Shown here: one piece after another, positions 1 to 8,275 of the stretch
Numbering within the stretch: position 1 is the first letter of the stretch
Layout: each line of letters starts with the position of its first letter
NCBI GenBank assembly: GCA_011065065.1
Contig: JAAKFL010000037.1
Coordinates: 1-12,462 of the forward strand
Length of the DNA: 12,462 nt
Reading direction: 5' to 3'
Source: Chlamydiota bacterium
Lineage (GTDB): Bacteria; Chlamydiota; Chlamydiia; Chlamydiales; SLFE01
The notes under the pieces: generated by a model
What the model saw: only the letters and a program-made list of their open reading frames with translations
Databases searched by the model: none
What the model was told of the DNA's origin: nothing
Made by a program: the position numbers and the translations under genes

Positions 1-123
1 AGGGTGACATAATCCGCGGTCAGTGTCACCCTTTCAGGGCTTGATGTTTTTTTGTTCGTTTTCCCAGGCCTCCGCTCTGCTACTGCCTGGGCTGACCATA
101 TGCCAGGCTTTCAGCCCTGATGT
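1..123. repeat. Nested inverted-repeat region downstream of htrA
   Basis: Three inverted repeats can be read directly. Positions 1-9 (agggtgaca) pair perfectly with 24-32. Positions 34-41 (tcagggct) pair with 113-120 (agccctga). Inside the latter, 63-69 (cccaggc) pairs with 85-91 (gcctggg). Both outer arms are followed by a similar tail, a tgatgt motif and a T-run (42-53 and 119-132). The block lies immediately 3' of htrA and could act as a structured transcript end. However, no U-tract sits correctly behind a hairpin on the minus strand, so an interspersed repeat is at least as likely. The region may extend past the left edge. Confidence 0.55.
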
Positions 124-145
124 ATTTTTTTTGAAAAGCAACTTT

Positions 146-1549
146 TTATTTTTTAGACGATTTCAAAGAGACATAATGTGTGATGTTTCCTTGCTTGACC
201 AGCAGCAACACAGGCCTTCCAGCATCGGACTCATTTAAGTTTTGATAAAACTCTTCGGGTGTTATCACGTCCTGATGATTGACCGATATGATCAAGCTCC
301 CTGCTTTGATTCCCGCAAGCTGTGCCACACTTCCCGCAGAGACCGATGAGACGACAACTCCCTTCTCATTGTCATACCCATACTTTTTCTTGAGATCGGG
401 TGTGAGTTCGGTCACCTGAACTCCAAGCTGATTGACAGATTCGGATGCGGATACCACGTTTCCAGGATGTTTCCCCACTTTCACATCAATGTTTTTGATG
501 GATTTTCCCCGTTTAACTTGCAGTCGGATCACCTCGTCTGGCTTCATAATCGACACAGCGTTCCGAATGACTGATATGTTGTCGACGACTTTGCCATTAT
601 ACCGAAGAATGACATCGCCTCTTTTCAGACCTGCTTTTTCGGCAGGGGAATCTTTGGCGACATCAGCAACAAGAGCTCCTTGGACATCGTCTAGATCAAA
701 GGCGTCGGCTAATCCATGATCGACTTGTTGAAGCACAACTCCTAAATAGCCACGCGTAAAAGTTCCATTGTGAATGAGCTGTTCCATAATGTGCTCGGCA
801 AGATTGCTCGGGATGGCAAATCCAATCCCCATGTAGCCTCCGGTATTAGTCGCAATTGCCGTATTCATGCCTACAACTTCTCCCCTGAGATTCAGAAGGG
901 GGCCGCCAGAGTTTCCACGGTTAATCGCCGCGTCGGTTTGAATGAAGTTTTCAATAGGAGTCAATCCCAAATTGCTTCGGTCAATCGCACTCACAACACC
1001 GACTGTTAAGGTAGCACTCAATCCCAGGGGATTTCCAATAGCGATGACCCATTGTCCGACTTCTAGAATGTTTGAATTGCCAAGTTTTAAGTAGGGAAAG
1101 TTCTTCCCTTCGATTTTGAGAACTGCTACATCGGTATTGGGATCCCGTCCAATCACTTTCGCTTCGTACTCTTTTCCGTTTTTTAGGGTGACAGTCACGG
1201 TTTCGGCATTGTCGACAATATGATTGTTGGTCAGCAGGTAGCCATCTTCACTGACAAGAAAACCTGATCCTTGCCCAATCGAAGGACGTGATTCTCTTTG
1301 GGGTACCTGAAAAAAACGGTTCCAAAAATCATCCCCAAAAGGATCGTTCCCTTTTTGCTGGAAAGGGGAGCCAAGGAATTTTTGCTGAGGAGTTGACTGG
1401 AACTCCACTTTCACAGAAACAACGGCCGGTATGGCTTCTTTTGCCACAGATGTAAAGTTTTCCAAGCTATAGGATGATTGGGGAATCGCTGTGGCACTGA
1501 TTGTGAGAGTCAATATTGTGAATGAAGAAAGTAAAAATCGTTTTATCAT
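146..1549 (-). CDS. htrA: HtrA/DegP-family periplasmic serine protease and chaperone
   Basis: ATP-independent serine endoprotease/chaperone that handles misfolded envelope proteins. The 467 residues fit the DegP/DegQ family. A hydrophobic signal peptide covers about residues 1-22 (MIKRFLLSS...), predicting export across the inner membrane. The trypsin-like domain follows at about 30-250, with the full triad visible: His110 in LLTNNHIVD, Asp140 in NTDVAVLK and Ser214 in RGNSGGP. Two PDZ domains follow (about 268-358 and 370-460), the second ending close to the C-terminus as in chlamydial HtrA. It is the last gene of the four-peptidase operon. Its Shine-Dalgarno sequence (aggagat, complement of 1556-1562) overlaps the stop codon of the upstream M20 gene 11 bp away, suggesting translational coupling. 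No internal stop or missing catalytic residue is seen. Family assignment is very secure; the chlamydial resemblance is from memory of that protein. Confidence 0.96.
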   Translation of the reverse strand: MIKRFLLSSFTILTLTISATAIPQSSYSLENFTSVAKEAIPAVVSVKVEFQSTPQQKFLGSPFQQKGNDPFGDDFWNRFFQVPQRESRPSIGQGSGFLVSEDGYLLTNNHIVDNAETVTVTLKNGKEYEAKVIGRDPNTDVAVLKIEGKNFPYLKLGNSNILEVGQWVIAIGNPLGLSATLTVGVVSAIDRSNLGLTPIENFIQTDAAINRGNSGGPLLNLRGEVVGMNTAIATNTGGYMGIGFAIPSNLAEHIMEQLIHNGTFTRGYLGVVLQQVDHGLADAFDLDDVQGALVADVAKDSPAEKAGLKRGDVILRYNGKVVDNISVIRNAVSIMKPDEVIRLQVKRGKSIKNIDVKVGKHPGNVVSASESVNQLGVQVTELTPDLKKKYGYDNEKGVVVSSVSAGSVAQLAGIKAGSLIISVNHQDVITPEEFYQNLNESDAGRPVLLLVKQGNITHYVSLKSSKK

Positions 1550-1560
1550 ATGGCTATCTC

Positions 1561-2949
1561 CTATAGTTGGCTTAATATTGAAAGAGCTCTTCCGATACTG
1601 AGAAATCCTTTTTTAAATCTTCTGACCCCAAAATGTTCATTGGGAGCATGTATTTGATCGTCCGCTAGTCCCAAGCCAACAAAGACCGTATCTCCTCCGC
1701 ACATCTCAGAAAGAGTCGCAGAAATTGGAATGGAACCACCCTCTAGAATATATTCAGCGGGAATATCAAACACCTCTTGATAGGCTTGAGAGAAGGCTTT
1801 CACGATTTTGGAATTGACATTGGTGCGCAGCGCGATCCCTGTTCCAGGATGAACGTGGACATTGATGTCGATGCCATCGGGAGCATGACTTTGAATGAAG
1901 TCGGCAATGCTTTGACCAACTTTCTTTGGATTTTGATCGGGGACAAGGCGGCATGAAAGCTTAGCGGTAGCTCTGGCGGGAATTACAGTTTTAAATCCCA
2001 TTCCTGTAAATCCGCCGTTGAGACCGTTGATTTCAAGTGTGGGACGTAAGCCCAATCTCTTCCCCGGAGAAATGTGACGCTCTCCTCCTGTCGGCTTTTG
2101 GCCAAATGTTTCGTGGTAATCCTGTTCATCAAAACTTAAGGAGACCACCTTTTTTTCCTCTTCAGTGAGCTCAGTGATGTTATCGTAAAATCCTGGGACT
2201 TGTACCACTCCATTCTCGTCTCGCAGTTTTCCCAAAACTTGGACCAGCGCATGAAGGGGATTAAACGCAATGCCTCCGTGTGTTCCTGAATGGAGATCAG
2301 AATTTGTCCCATCGATAATCACATCCATCGTGACAATACCGCGTGCTCCCAATGTGACTGCGGGTGTCGTCCGATTCTTCATCCCCACATCCACAATGGC
2401 CAGATAGTCCGCTTTCACTTCATCCCGTTTCTTCTCTAACCACGCCGGAAGACTCGGACTGCCAATCTCCTCTTCTCCCTCAATCAAAATTTTTAAATTA
2501 ACGGGAAGAGATCCCGTTTTCTCGAGAATGGAGGTGATGGCGAGAATCGTATAAAAGCATTGTCCTTTATTGTCTTGAGCTCCCCTTGCGTAAATTTGCC
2601 CATCATGGATTTCTGGTTTAAACGGGGGATTCTCCCACTCTTCCAATGGAACCACCGGTTGGACATCATAGTGATGATACAGCAATAGTGTCGGTTTGTC
2701 AGGTCCCGCTTTCAAATGAGTGGCAAAAATGACCGGATGCCCATCAGTATCCCACATATCAATGTGAAGACCGCGCTTTTGTAAGTAATCGGCTAACCAA
2801 TTGGCGCATGCTTTGACATCTTTGATGTGATCGAGATCAGAGCTGATACTTTTAAACTCCAAAAACTTCTTGAAGTCCTTAAGTCCTTGATCTTTTACTT
2901 GATCATAAAGCTTTTCTAATTCTTGTAGTTCTAACATAATAGAGTACAT
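1561..2949 (-). CDS. M20-family zinc dipeptidase
   Basis: Predicted cytosolic metallopeptidase of the M20 dipeptidase group (PepV/carnosinase-like), about 462 residues, which would finish peptide breakdown by cleaving dipeptides or short peptides. Numbered from the chosen start, the metal-site motifs are His93/Asp95 in HYDVQP, Asp126 in ARGAQDNKG, the catalytic and metal-binding Glu160/Glu161 in EGEEEIGS, Asp187 in AIVDVG, and His434 in IHAPNEHF near the C-terminus. A dimerisation (lid) domain with the HSGTHGG motif sits between them. No signal peptide is present. The start is chosen at the ATG whose A is the last base of the upstream M48 stop (TAATG, 2949), a usual coupling arrangement. A TTG at 2955 and an ATG at 2937 (MLELQELEK) are alternatives; none has a strong Shine-Dalgarno sequence. 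Exact substrate is not determinable from sequence. Confidence 0.93.
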   Translation of the reverse strand: MYSIMLELQELEKLYDQVKDQGLKDFKKFLEFKSISSDLDHIKDVKACANWLADYLQKRGLHIDMWDTDGHPVIFATHLKAGPDKPTLLLYHHYDVQPVVPLEEWENPPFKPEIHDGQIYARGAQDNKGQCFYTILAITSILEKTGSLPVNLKILIEGEEEIGSPSLPAWLEKKRDEVKADYLAIVDVGMKNRTTPAVTLGARGIVTMDVIIDGTNSDLHSGTHGGIAFNPLHALVQVLGKLRDENGVVQVPGFYDNITELTEEEKKVVSLSFDEQDYHETFGQKPTGGERHISPGKRLGLRPTLEINGLNGGFTGMGFKTVIPARATAKLSCRLVPDQNPKKVGQSIADFIQSHAPDGIDINVHVHPGTGIALRTNVNSKIVKAFSQAYQEVFDIPAEYILEGGSIPISATLSEMCGGDTVFVGLGLADDQIHAPNEHFGVRRFKKGFLSIGRALSILSQL

Positions 2950-4196
2950 TACCAAAATAATTTTAAAATTCCAAGTGATAAAATAATGAAATAAACCACC
3001 AGGCTGAGCTTTACTTTCTTGTTGTGTCGAGGGATGAGTTGGGGTGACTCAGTCACTTGTCTCAGATAATCAATTCTTTGCTGAATTCCAAAGTGATGCC
3101 AGCTGGGGTGGTGGTGAATGTTGCCAGCCGCAATGGCAATGTGATCCAAGGCTCCGATCATACTGTGGAGAGGGATCCCAAGTTGGAAACCATAGAGGTC
3201 TGCTTGCCTTTCAAAGAGGCGGGAAAAATAGCCAAAAACGAAGCGAAAGTAGAGCCACATGATGAGGACGTACGGGATAAAGACCAGAACGGGATGATAA
3301 TCCATGGAGGCTCCGAATACATCAAAAAAGAGACCCACGCTCACCATCATGCCGAGGATAATGAATGGATATAAAATGAGGTGGTAATTTTTGCTGTGGC
3401 CAATTTCATGGGCTAAGATCGCTTCAATGTGCTCCGGTGCCAACATGGTGAGGAGTTTGGGAGTAAACATGACGTATCGAAATCGGGGAATTAAGCCAAC
3501 GATGGCGGCAGTCATTGTGTTGCCCATTATCGTCCAGACTTTCATTCCCCCATGTTTGAAATGAGCTTTCTGGCATATTTGCTTGAGTTTTTCATGGAAT
3601 TCATCGTCTGGGAGCGGAGTGCATTGCCAGAATTTTTGTAAGAAGAAGGGGAGGAATAGCAAGCTCAGAATCAATAGGGATAAGGCGACAATCGTGAAAA
3701 TCAGGTCATCTTGAACTCCGAATACCCAATAATCCAGATCAAGAATCAAGGTCAGAGTGAAGTAAGGAATCAGGAAGGGAATCAAAAAGCGGACATGCCC
3801 CGCAGCTTTACGCAAACGGAGTTCTGGATTTGGTCCTGCTGTATACCGAAACAGTGCCATGCCAAACAGATAAAGAATGATCGATCCAGCAGAAAGAAGG
3901 GTTAACGACCAACGCATCCATGGGAACTCAATTTGGACTCCAACCATCAAAAAAGTGAAGAAAAAGTAAGTCAACAGCTCGAGATTTGTGACGAGACTCA
4001 TCCGCTCAATTTGTGCATACCCCCTGGGGCGAAAAATTCGACTCTGCAGAGCAATGATACCTAGACACAGAAGATACCCTCCAATCGAAGCCACCAGAAT
4101 ATCAAGAGAACTGAGGTCCCAAAATCCTTCTGTCATCTCGAAAGAGAAATTGATGACAAGCATCAAAATGATTAGAGAAAATATTTGTCCGTACAT
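2949..4196 (-). CDS. M48-family (Ste24/HtpX-like) integral-membrane zinc metalloprotease
   Basis: A 415-residue polytopic membrane protease. Hydrophobic segments are visible at about residues 5-18, 31-50, 71-87, 96-116, 137-154, 164-186, 273-294, 301-324 and 395-415. Zinc binding and catalysis are marked by HEIGH (His263, Glu264, His267), with the third ligand Glu329 in FERQADLYGF. The long N-terminal membrane region and the FERQAD motif point to the Ste24/CAAX-protease-1 type rather than the shorter HtpX (about 290 residues). In bacteria such enzymes are generally tied to membrane-protein quality control; CAAX processing as such is not expected. It starts 4 bp after the M16 stop and ends in a 1-nt overlap with the M20 gene. 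No clear Shine-Dalgarno is seen before the ATG, so expression probably depends on coupling to the upstream gene. Confidence 0.93.
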   Translation of the reverse strand: MYGQIFSLIILMLVINFSFEMTEGFWDLSSLDILVASIGGYLLCLGIIALQSRIFRPRGYAQIERMSLVTNLELLTYFFFTFLMVGVQIEFPWMRWSLTLLSAGSIILYLFGMALFRYTAGPNPELRLRKAAGHVRFLIPFLIPYFTLTLILDLDYWVFGVQDDLIFTIVALSLLILSLLFLPFFLQKFWQCTPLPDDEFHEKLKQICQKAHFKHGGMKVWTIMGNTMTAAIVGLIPRFRYVMFTPKLLTMLAPEHIEAILAHEIGHSKNYHLILYPFIILGMMVSVGLFFDVFGASMDYHPVLVFIPYVLIMWLYFRFVFGYFSRLFERQADLYGFQLGIPLHSMIGALDHIAIAAGNIHHHPSWHHFGIQQRIDYLRQVTESPQLIPRHNKKVKLSLVVYFIILSLGILKLFW

Positions 4197-4200
4197 TTAA

Positions 4201-7167
4201 TTAACTTAATATTTCAAAAGGATGTTTTCCTTTTTCGTTTAAAAGGGCATTTTCTTTTTTCAATAAATCTTTTCCCGTAAAGACGATTTCGATCCCATTC
4301 TCAAATTGTGGCGCGAGGTGTTCGAATACAGCCTCTTGAACTTCATGTTTATTCAGGGAAAGAATCCGATCACGATACTTCTGTCTGATTTCTAGCGACC
4401 TTCCTTCTTTCATCCAGCTATAAGCTAAATCTCCCCGTGATCCAGGAGGAACAGGGTTGTCAAGTTTTTGGATCTCCTCTAACTTGGCTTCTTCAAGACG
4501 ACTCTCATCAAACTCATTGTTTTTTATCAGCTCCAGTGATTCCTGAAATGCATCCAATGAACGAGAAATATTGGGATCGCGAAACGCGTAAAAGTAGAAA
4601 GAGCCGCTCAGACTATTATTCACTGCTCCGGAGCCATAAGCTCCGCCCTGTTCACGGATCCTTGGGTGCAGCGTGGCATTATCAAAAATATGGCTCGCCA
4701 AATTCAGTGCAGGTGAGTGAGGATGGACATATGGAATCGTGGGAAGAACTTTGCTTGTAAAGGCCACTTGCGAGGCGATCAGACGGGCTTGTGAAGGGAC
4801 TATGGGTACCATGTAATCTCCCTTCCAAGAGTCATAAGTCTGATGGGGGACATCCAATAATCCATAAAACTTGTTTTGAACAATTTCCTCATAAACATCA
4901 GAAGTGCAGGTGATCACAAGGTGCGGATCTGCAAGACCAAGAAGGTGCTGTTGCAGCCATTTCATTTTTTCCACCAGGTCCAGAACATAAAGATCGAAAT
5001 CGGACACTAAGTTTTTCATCAAATTGAAGTGATTGATCCCAAACCAATCATTTGTGATTTTTGAAGAAAGATTCAGTCCACTTGCACCGAGATTAATCGC
5101 ATACTTCATCGCATGTTGAGTGAAGTGTGTTTCTAATGTCGTGAAATGTTGCAACAATACTTCTTTCAAACGAGGAATATCATCAAAGTCCAAACTCACA
5201 ATCATATCTCGGAAAAGAGCCAATAACTTGTCCGTTTTTCGGTGCAATGCTTTTCCTTTGATATGAAGCGAGGGAATAAACTGCGAATAGTCGAACGCAA
5301 GATTGTTGAGACATAGTGCCCCTCCAACATCCCCTGTGTGGGTTTGGATGTAATCGAGGTTTTCCTCGTAAGTCCGGCCTCCACACCCCATCTGTGACAT
5401 CAACATGGCAAAAATTCTCACATAGGGCAAATACACTTCGGGAAGGTTGGGAAGATTATAAATCATGTCGGCATAGAGAATTCCATTAGTAAAGGTATCG
5501 TGATGAAAGACCTCCAGATGACCATGCTTCTGATTATCCAACGCAAAATCGCGGGCTTCTTTTGGAACATCATCGAGCGAGATCTTGGGCAGAATATCGA
5601 TATCTTCATCTTGAGCGGATAATTGGTATTCTTCAAGACGAGTCGCTTGATCCTTGATCTCCTTGATCTCATCTTCAGTCAACTTTGATTGAATCTCATC
5701 TAACTTGGCTCTTTCTTGAGCCAGTTCTTCCTTAGTTTGAGTTTTGCTGGGTTCGAGCGTTAGCAAAACGCGGTGAGGATTTTGCAGGAGATACTTCTCT
5801 ATCAAATCTTCCAAATACCTTGGGTTTTTGGCTATCGACTCCCTAAGATCATTAAAGAGCGTATGAATCATCAATCCATATTCAGGTTTCCCTTGGTGCT
5901 GTTTAAATAATGCCGATCGGAAAAATAACGAGAGACCATAGGGATAACCATCTCCTGTGATTTCACTTCGTGAGAGTTCCAATTGATGCAAAGCGCTCTC
6001 AAGAAGATTGGTTGGAATCCCTTCTCGAACAATCTTTTCCAAAGTCTCTAAAATCAGTTTTTCTAAAGGTTCCCCATTTTCAGGATTGGCTCCTTGCATG
6101 ATGATCACAAAGGGAACTTCACTCACATCTCCTTCTACATAGGAAGAAACCTGAGAACAGAGACCTGATTTTAAAATCGCTTTTTTCAGTGGCGAAACAT
6201 CAGTGTCCAACAGAATCATCTCAAGAATACTCAACGCAAGAAAATCCTTTTGCTCCAACACATGACAGGTCAGCCAACCTAAAGTGATCATGGTTTTATC
6301 TTGTGGATCTTCATCTGAACCAATAGGATAATGGGCATGTTTGGTTACAGGGGCCTTGTACCTTGCTTGGCGGGGAAGCGGCGGGAGCTGTGGAAGGGGT
6401 TCCACATGGTCTAGGACCTGTTTGGTGATAAATTCTAAATGTCCCTTTAGAGGCATATTCCCGTAAAAGAAAAAGATGCAGCGACTGGGATGATAGGAAC
6501 TGTTGTGAAACTCTAGAAATTCTTCATAGGTTAAATCGGGAATCGCTGCCGGGTCTCCACCGGAATTAAACCCATAGGTCAGATCGGGATAAAGCGCTTG
6601 ATTGAGTTCTTCCACCAATCTTTGAGTTGGAGAAGATAGCGCCCCTTTCATTTCGTTAAAGACAATTCCTTTATAGATAAGCGGGGATTTTTCGTTCTGG
6701 GGTTCAGTGAATTCGAGTCTCCAGCCCTCTTGGAGAAAACATTTTTTATTGAGTATCGGGTTGAAAGCTGCATCCAGATAAACTTCAAGGAGATTATAGA
6801 AATCCTTGGAAATCTGAGAAGCTGCAGGATAACAGGTGAAGTCGGCTCCCGTCATGGCATTCATAAAAGTATTGAGGCTGCGACGGGTCATGCTAAAGAA
6901 AGGATCGCGAATAGGAAACTTTTTTGATCCGCATAAGACTGAATGCTCAAGGATATGGGCCACACCATTGGAATTGATAGGAATCGTCTGAAATAAGAGG
7001 TTGAAAACGTTCTCGGGATCATCGTTAGCAATGTGCATCACTTGAGCTCCCGTTTTATTGTGCTTGAGCTCGATAATCACACTGTTGATTTCGGGAATAT
7101 CGACAACGTTCTCAACGTGAAACCCTAAAATATCTTGACTTTCTTTAAATTCGACTGCCATCCTCAT
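4201..7167 (-). CDS. M16C (PreP/insulinase-like) zinc metalloprotease
   Basis: A 988-residue single-chain M16 protease with the inverted zinc motif HILEH (His71, catalytic Glu74, His75) and distal ligand Glu172 in GIVFNEMKG, both typical of the presequence-protease (PreP) branch. The C-terminal half holds the substrate-contact pair Arg838/Tyr844 in REQGGAYGSG. The two M16 halves are joined by an acidic coiled-coil-like linker near residues 475-515, matching the M16C-associated region. PreP-type enzymes enclose and degrade unstructured peptides of roughly 10-65 residues. No signal peptide or membrane segment is evident, so a cytosolic location is inferred. It is the first gene of the peptidase operon. 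Two in-frame starts compete: ATG at 7167, and ATG at 7161, which is better spaced from the aagg upstream. C. trachomatis has an insulinase-family gene next to htrA, consistent with an ancient linkage. Confidence 0.95.
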   Translation of the reverse strand: MRMAVEFKESQDILGFHVENVVDIPEINSVIIELKHNKTGAQVMHIANDDPENVFNLLFQTIPINSNGVAHILEHSVLCGSKKFPIRDPFFSMTRRSLNTFMNAMTGADFTCYPAASQISKDFYNLLEVYLDAAFNPILNKKCFLQEGWRLEFTEPQNEKSPLIYKGIVFNEMKGALSSPTQRLVEELNQALYPDLTYGFNSGGDPAAIPDLTYEEFLEFHNSSYHPSRCIFFFYGNMPLKGHLEFITKQVLDHVEPLPQLPPLPRQARYKAPVTKHAHYPIGSDEDPQDKTMITLGWLTCHVLEQKDFLALSILEMILLDTDVSPLKKAILKSGLCSQVSSYVEGDVSEVPFVIIMQGANPENGEPLEKLILETLEKIVREGIPTNLLESALHQLELSRSEITGDGYPYGLSLFFRSALFKQHQGKPEYGLMIHTLFNDLRESIAKNPRYLEDLIEKYLLQNPHRVLLTLEPSKTQTKEELAQERAKLDEIQSKLTEDEIKEIKDQATRLEEYQLSAQDEDIDILPKISLDDVPKEARDFALDNQKHGHLEVFHHDTFTNGILYADMIYNLPNLPEVYLPYVRIFAMLMSQMGCGGRTYEENLDYIQTHTGDVGGALCLNNLAFDYSQFIPSLHIKGKALHRKTDKLLALFRDMIVSLDFDDIPRLKEVLLQHFTTLETHFTQHAMKYAINLGASGLNLSSKITNDWFGINHFNLMKNLVSDFDLYVLDLVEKMKWLQQHLLGLADPHLVITCTSDVYEEIVQNKFYGLLDVPHQTYDSWKGDYMVPIVPSQARLIASQVAFTSKVLPTIPYVHPHSPALNLASHIFDNATLHPRIREQGGAYGSGAVNNSLSGSFYFYAFRDPNISRSLDAFQESLELIKNNEFDESRLEEAKLEEIQKLDNPVPPGSRGDLAYSWMKEGRSLEIRQKYRDRILSLNKHEVQEAVFEHLAPQFENGIEIVFTGKDLLKKENALLNEKGKHPFEILS

Positions 7168-7172
7168 TTACC

Positions 7173-7202
7173 TTGTTATTGAGTTGAAAAGTGAGATATG
7201 AT
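7173..7202 (+). promoter_or_regulatory. Candidate sigma-70-type promoter for the exported-protein gene
   Basis: TTGTTA (7173-7178) and TATGAT (7197-7202) are separated by 18 bp, matching the housekeeping consensus at 4/6 and 5/6 positions. The predicted transcript start near 7209 lies 36 nt before the ATG at 7245. It would exclude the upstream in-frame GTG at 7191 as a start. This is pattern matching only; AT-rich DNA gives frequent chance matches. Confidence 0.4.
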
Positions 7203-7230
7203 ATTACTTTAGAAGATCATTTTATCACAA
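7201..7230 (-). promoter_or_regulatory. Candidate divergent promoter for the peptidase operon
   Basis: On the minus strand, TTGTGA (7225-7230) is followed after 18 bp by TAATAT (7201-7206), each a 4/6 consensus match. Its -10 would overlap the -10 of the opposing promoter, so the two transcription units could compete for RNA polymerase. The match is weak, but any operon promoter not inside the neighbouring gene must lie in this 77-bp gap. Confidence 0.25.
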
Positions 7231-7244
7231 CCTTGCTGAATATC

Positions 7245-8054
7245 ATGAAACATTTCGCAATATTTATATTTTTTCTTTTTATTTATTCCTTAAATCTCTC
7301 AGCGGAGGAGGATTTCGAGGTTATTCGCCAGGATTTCGAACAGGGAAAATACCAATATATTTTGGATGAATATGAATTTCTTTATCAGAAATGGTTAAAA
7401 GATGGTCGATTAGACGAGTATATCGCCAGTCGAAGGGATTTGGTGAAGGAAGGTGTTGACCATCTCAAAAATAAACTGAGAGTTCAAAGAAAAAATCAGA
7501 AACAGCTTCATGATTTAAACAGATATAAGAATAAACTACTTATGGAACTTTGTGAAGATCATCCCGACCTAAAAATTTCAAATATTGTCAGACGCATCGT
7601 TCGCTATCATCAGCTTGCTATGAAATACGAGGATTCTGTGGCGTTTTTGAACTTTTTGGATTTGGGAGCAATCAATACACTTAAAGACCCGTTGGTTTTA
7701 GAGATTCAGCAGTTGTTGTTCAATTATCATCTAAAATCAATTGTCCTTTCATCTCTCCTCATTGACTGTTGCATTGACCCCAAAACGGCAGCGTTTCACA
7801 GTGCTATTATTTCTTTGGATAAGAATGTAGCGCTCAAAAAAATATGTGATGCCCACCCTGAATCGCAGCCAGCAGCCATGTGTTTAGAGGCCATACAGGT
7901 TGACTTAGCAAAATTGCCCGTCGCCTATGAACAGAAATATCTCAGTGATCTTTTGGTGGGAATGAGAGCTCCCATTAATGAAATCGAGGATGAGGTGCGA
8001 TATATTATCAAAAAGTCTTACCTTCATAAGATGGCCATCCTTGATAAAGGGTAA
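7245..8054 (+). CDS. Exported helical protein of unknown function
   Basis: I do not recognise a family. The start is set at the ATG at 7245 because it begins a clear signal peptide (MKHFAIFIFFLFIYSLNLSA, then EED). The frame stays open back to a GTG at 7191, but that codon lies within the likely promoter. No Shine-Dalgarno is obvious. The mature part (about 250 residues) is rich in Leu, Lys, Glu and Asp, appears mostly alpha-helical, and has no further membrane segment, so periplasmic or secreted location is inferred. It has five cysteines, two in a Cys-Cys pair (LLIDCCID). Two others sit in similar short motifs about 100 residues apart, CEDHPD and CDAHPE, hinting at an internal duplication. 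It is transcribed divergently from the peptidase operon and may be co-regulated with it or be a substrate or partner, but nothing in the sequence proves that. Confidence 0.8.
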   Translation: MKHFAIFIFFLFIYSLNLSAEEDFEVIRQDFEQGKYQYILDEYEFLYQKWLKDGRLDEYIASRRDLVKEGVDHLKNKLRVQRKNQKQLHDLNRYKNKLLMELCEDHPDLKISNIVRRIVRYHQLAMKYEDSVAFLNFLDLGAINTLKDPLVLEIQQLLFNYHLKSIVLSSLLIDCCIDPKTAAFHSAIISLDKNVALKKICDAHPESQPAAMCLEAIQVDLAKLPVAYEQKYLSDLLVGMRAPINEIEDEVRYIIKKSYLHKMAILDKG

Positions 8055-8113
8055 AAAAACCTTTGGATCTCCTAAATAACAAAATCGCAGTTACCTCATA
8101 TCAGCTGCTAAAA

Positions 8114-8200
8114 ACATCCTGTTCATCCTTACTATCCTTTTATCCTGTTTCCATGTGCGAAAAAAACAGGATAAAAGGATTGTAAGGATGGACAGGATGT
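8114..8200. repeat. Long hairpin built of degenerate AGGAT units
   Basis: The left arm 8114-8150 and right arm 8164-8200 are complementary at 35 of 37 positions around a 13-nt loop (ccatgtgcgaaaa). The right arm reads as AGGAT-containing units at roughly 8-9-nt spacing (CAGGAT, AAGGAT, AAGGAT, CAGGAT). The same motif builds the hairpin at 10621-10709, so this is a repeat family. It lies between the exported-protein gene and phaR, so it may also serve as a transcript 3' end, though no U-tract follows it. The rest of 8055-8113 shows only a small aaagg/ccttt hairpin around the stop codon. Confidence 0.85.
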
Positions 8201-8275
8201 TGTTATTTCCCGATAGGGGTCCATGAGGACTGGCTCGCTTCTCGGTTAAATTTTCTAATAATTATTATTTTAATG

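Noticed and set aside
23..238. Plus-strand 71-codon open frame at the left edge
   Set aside because: It spans the inverted-repeat block and then the antisense of the htrA 3' end; composition is repeat-driven and no ribosome-binding site is seen.
3044..3374. Two overlapping plus-strand frames inside the M48 gene
   Set aside because: They are antisense to a gene with intact HEXXH and ligand motifs; no family resemblance and no start signals.
7191..7244. GTG-started N-terminal extension of the exported protein
   Set aside because: It would place 18 residues ahead of a clean signal peptide, and the GTG lies inside the candidate promoter.
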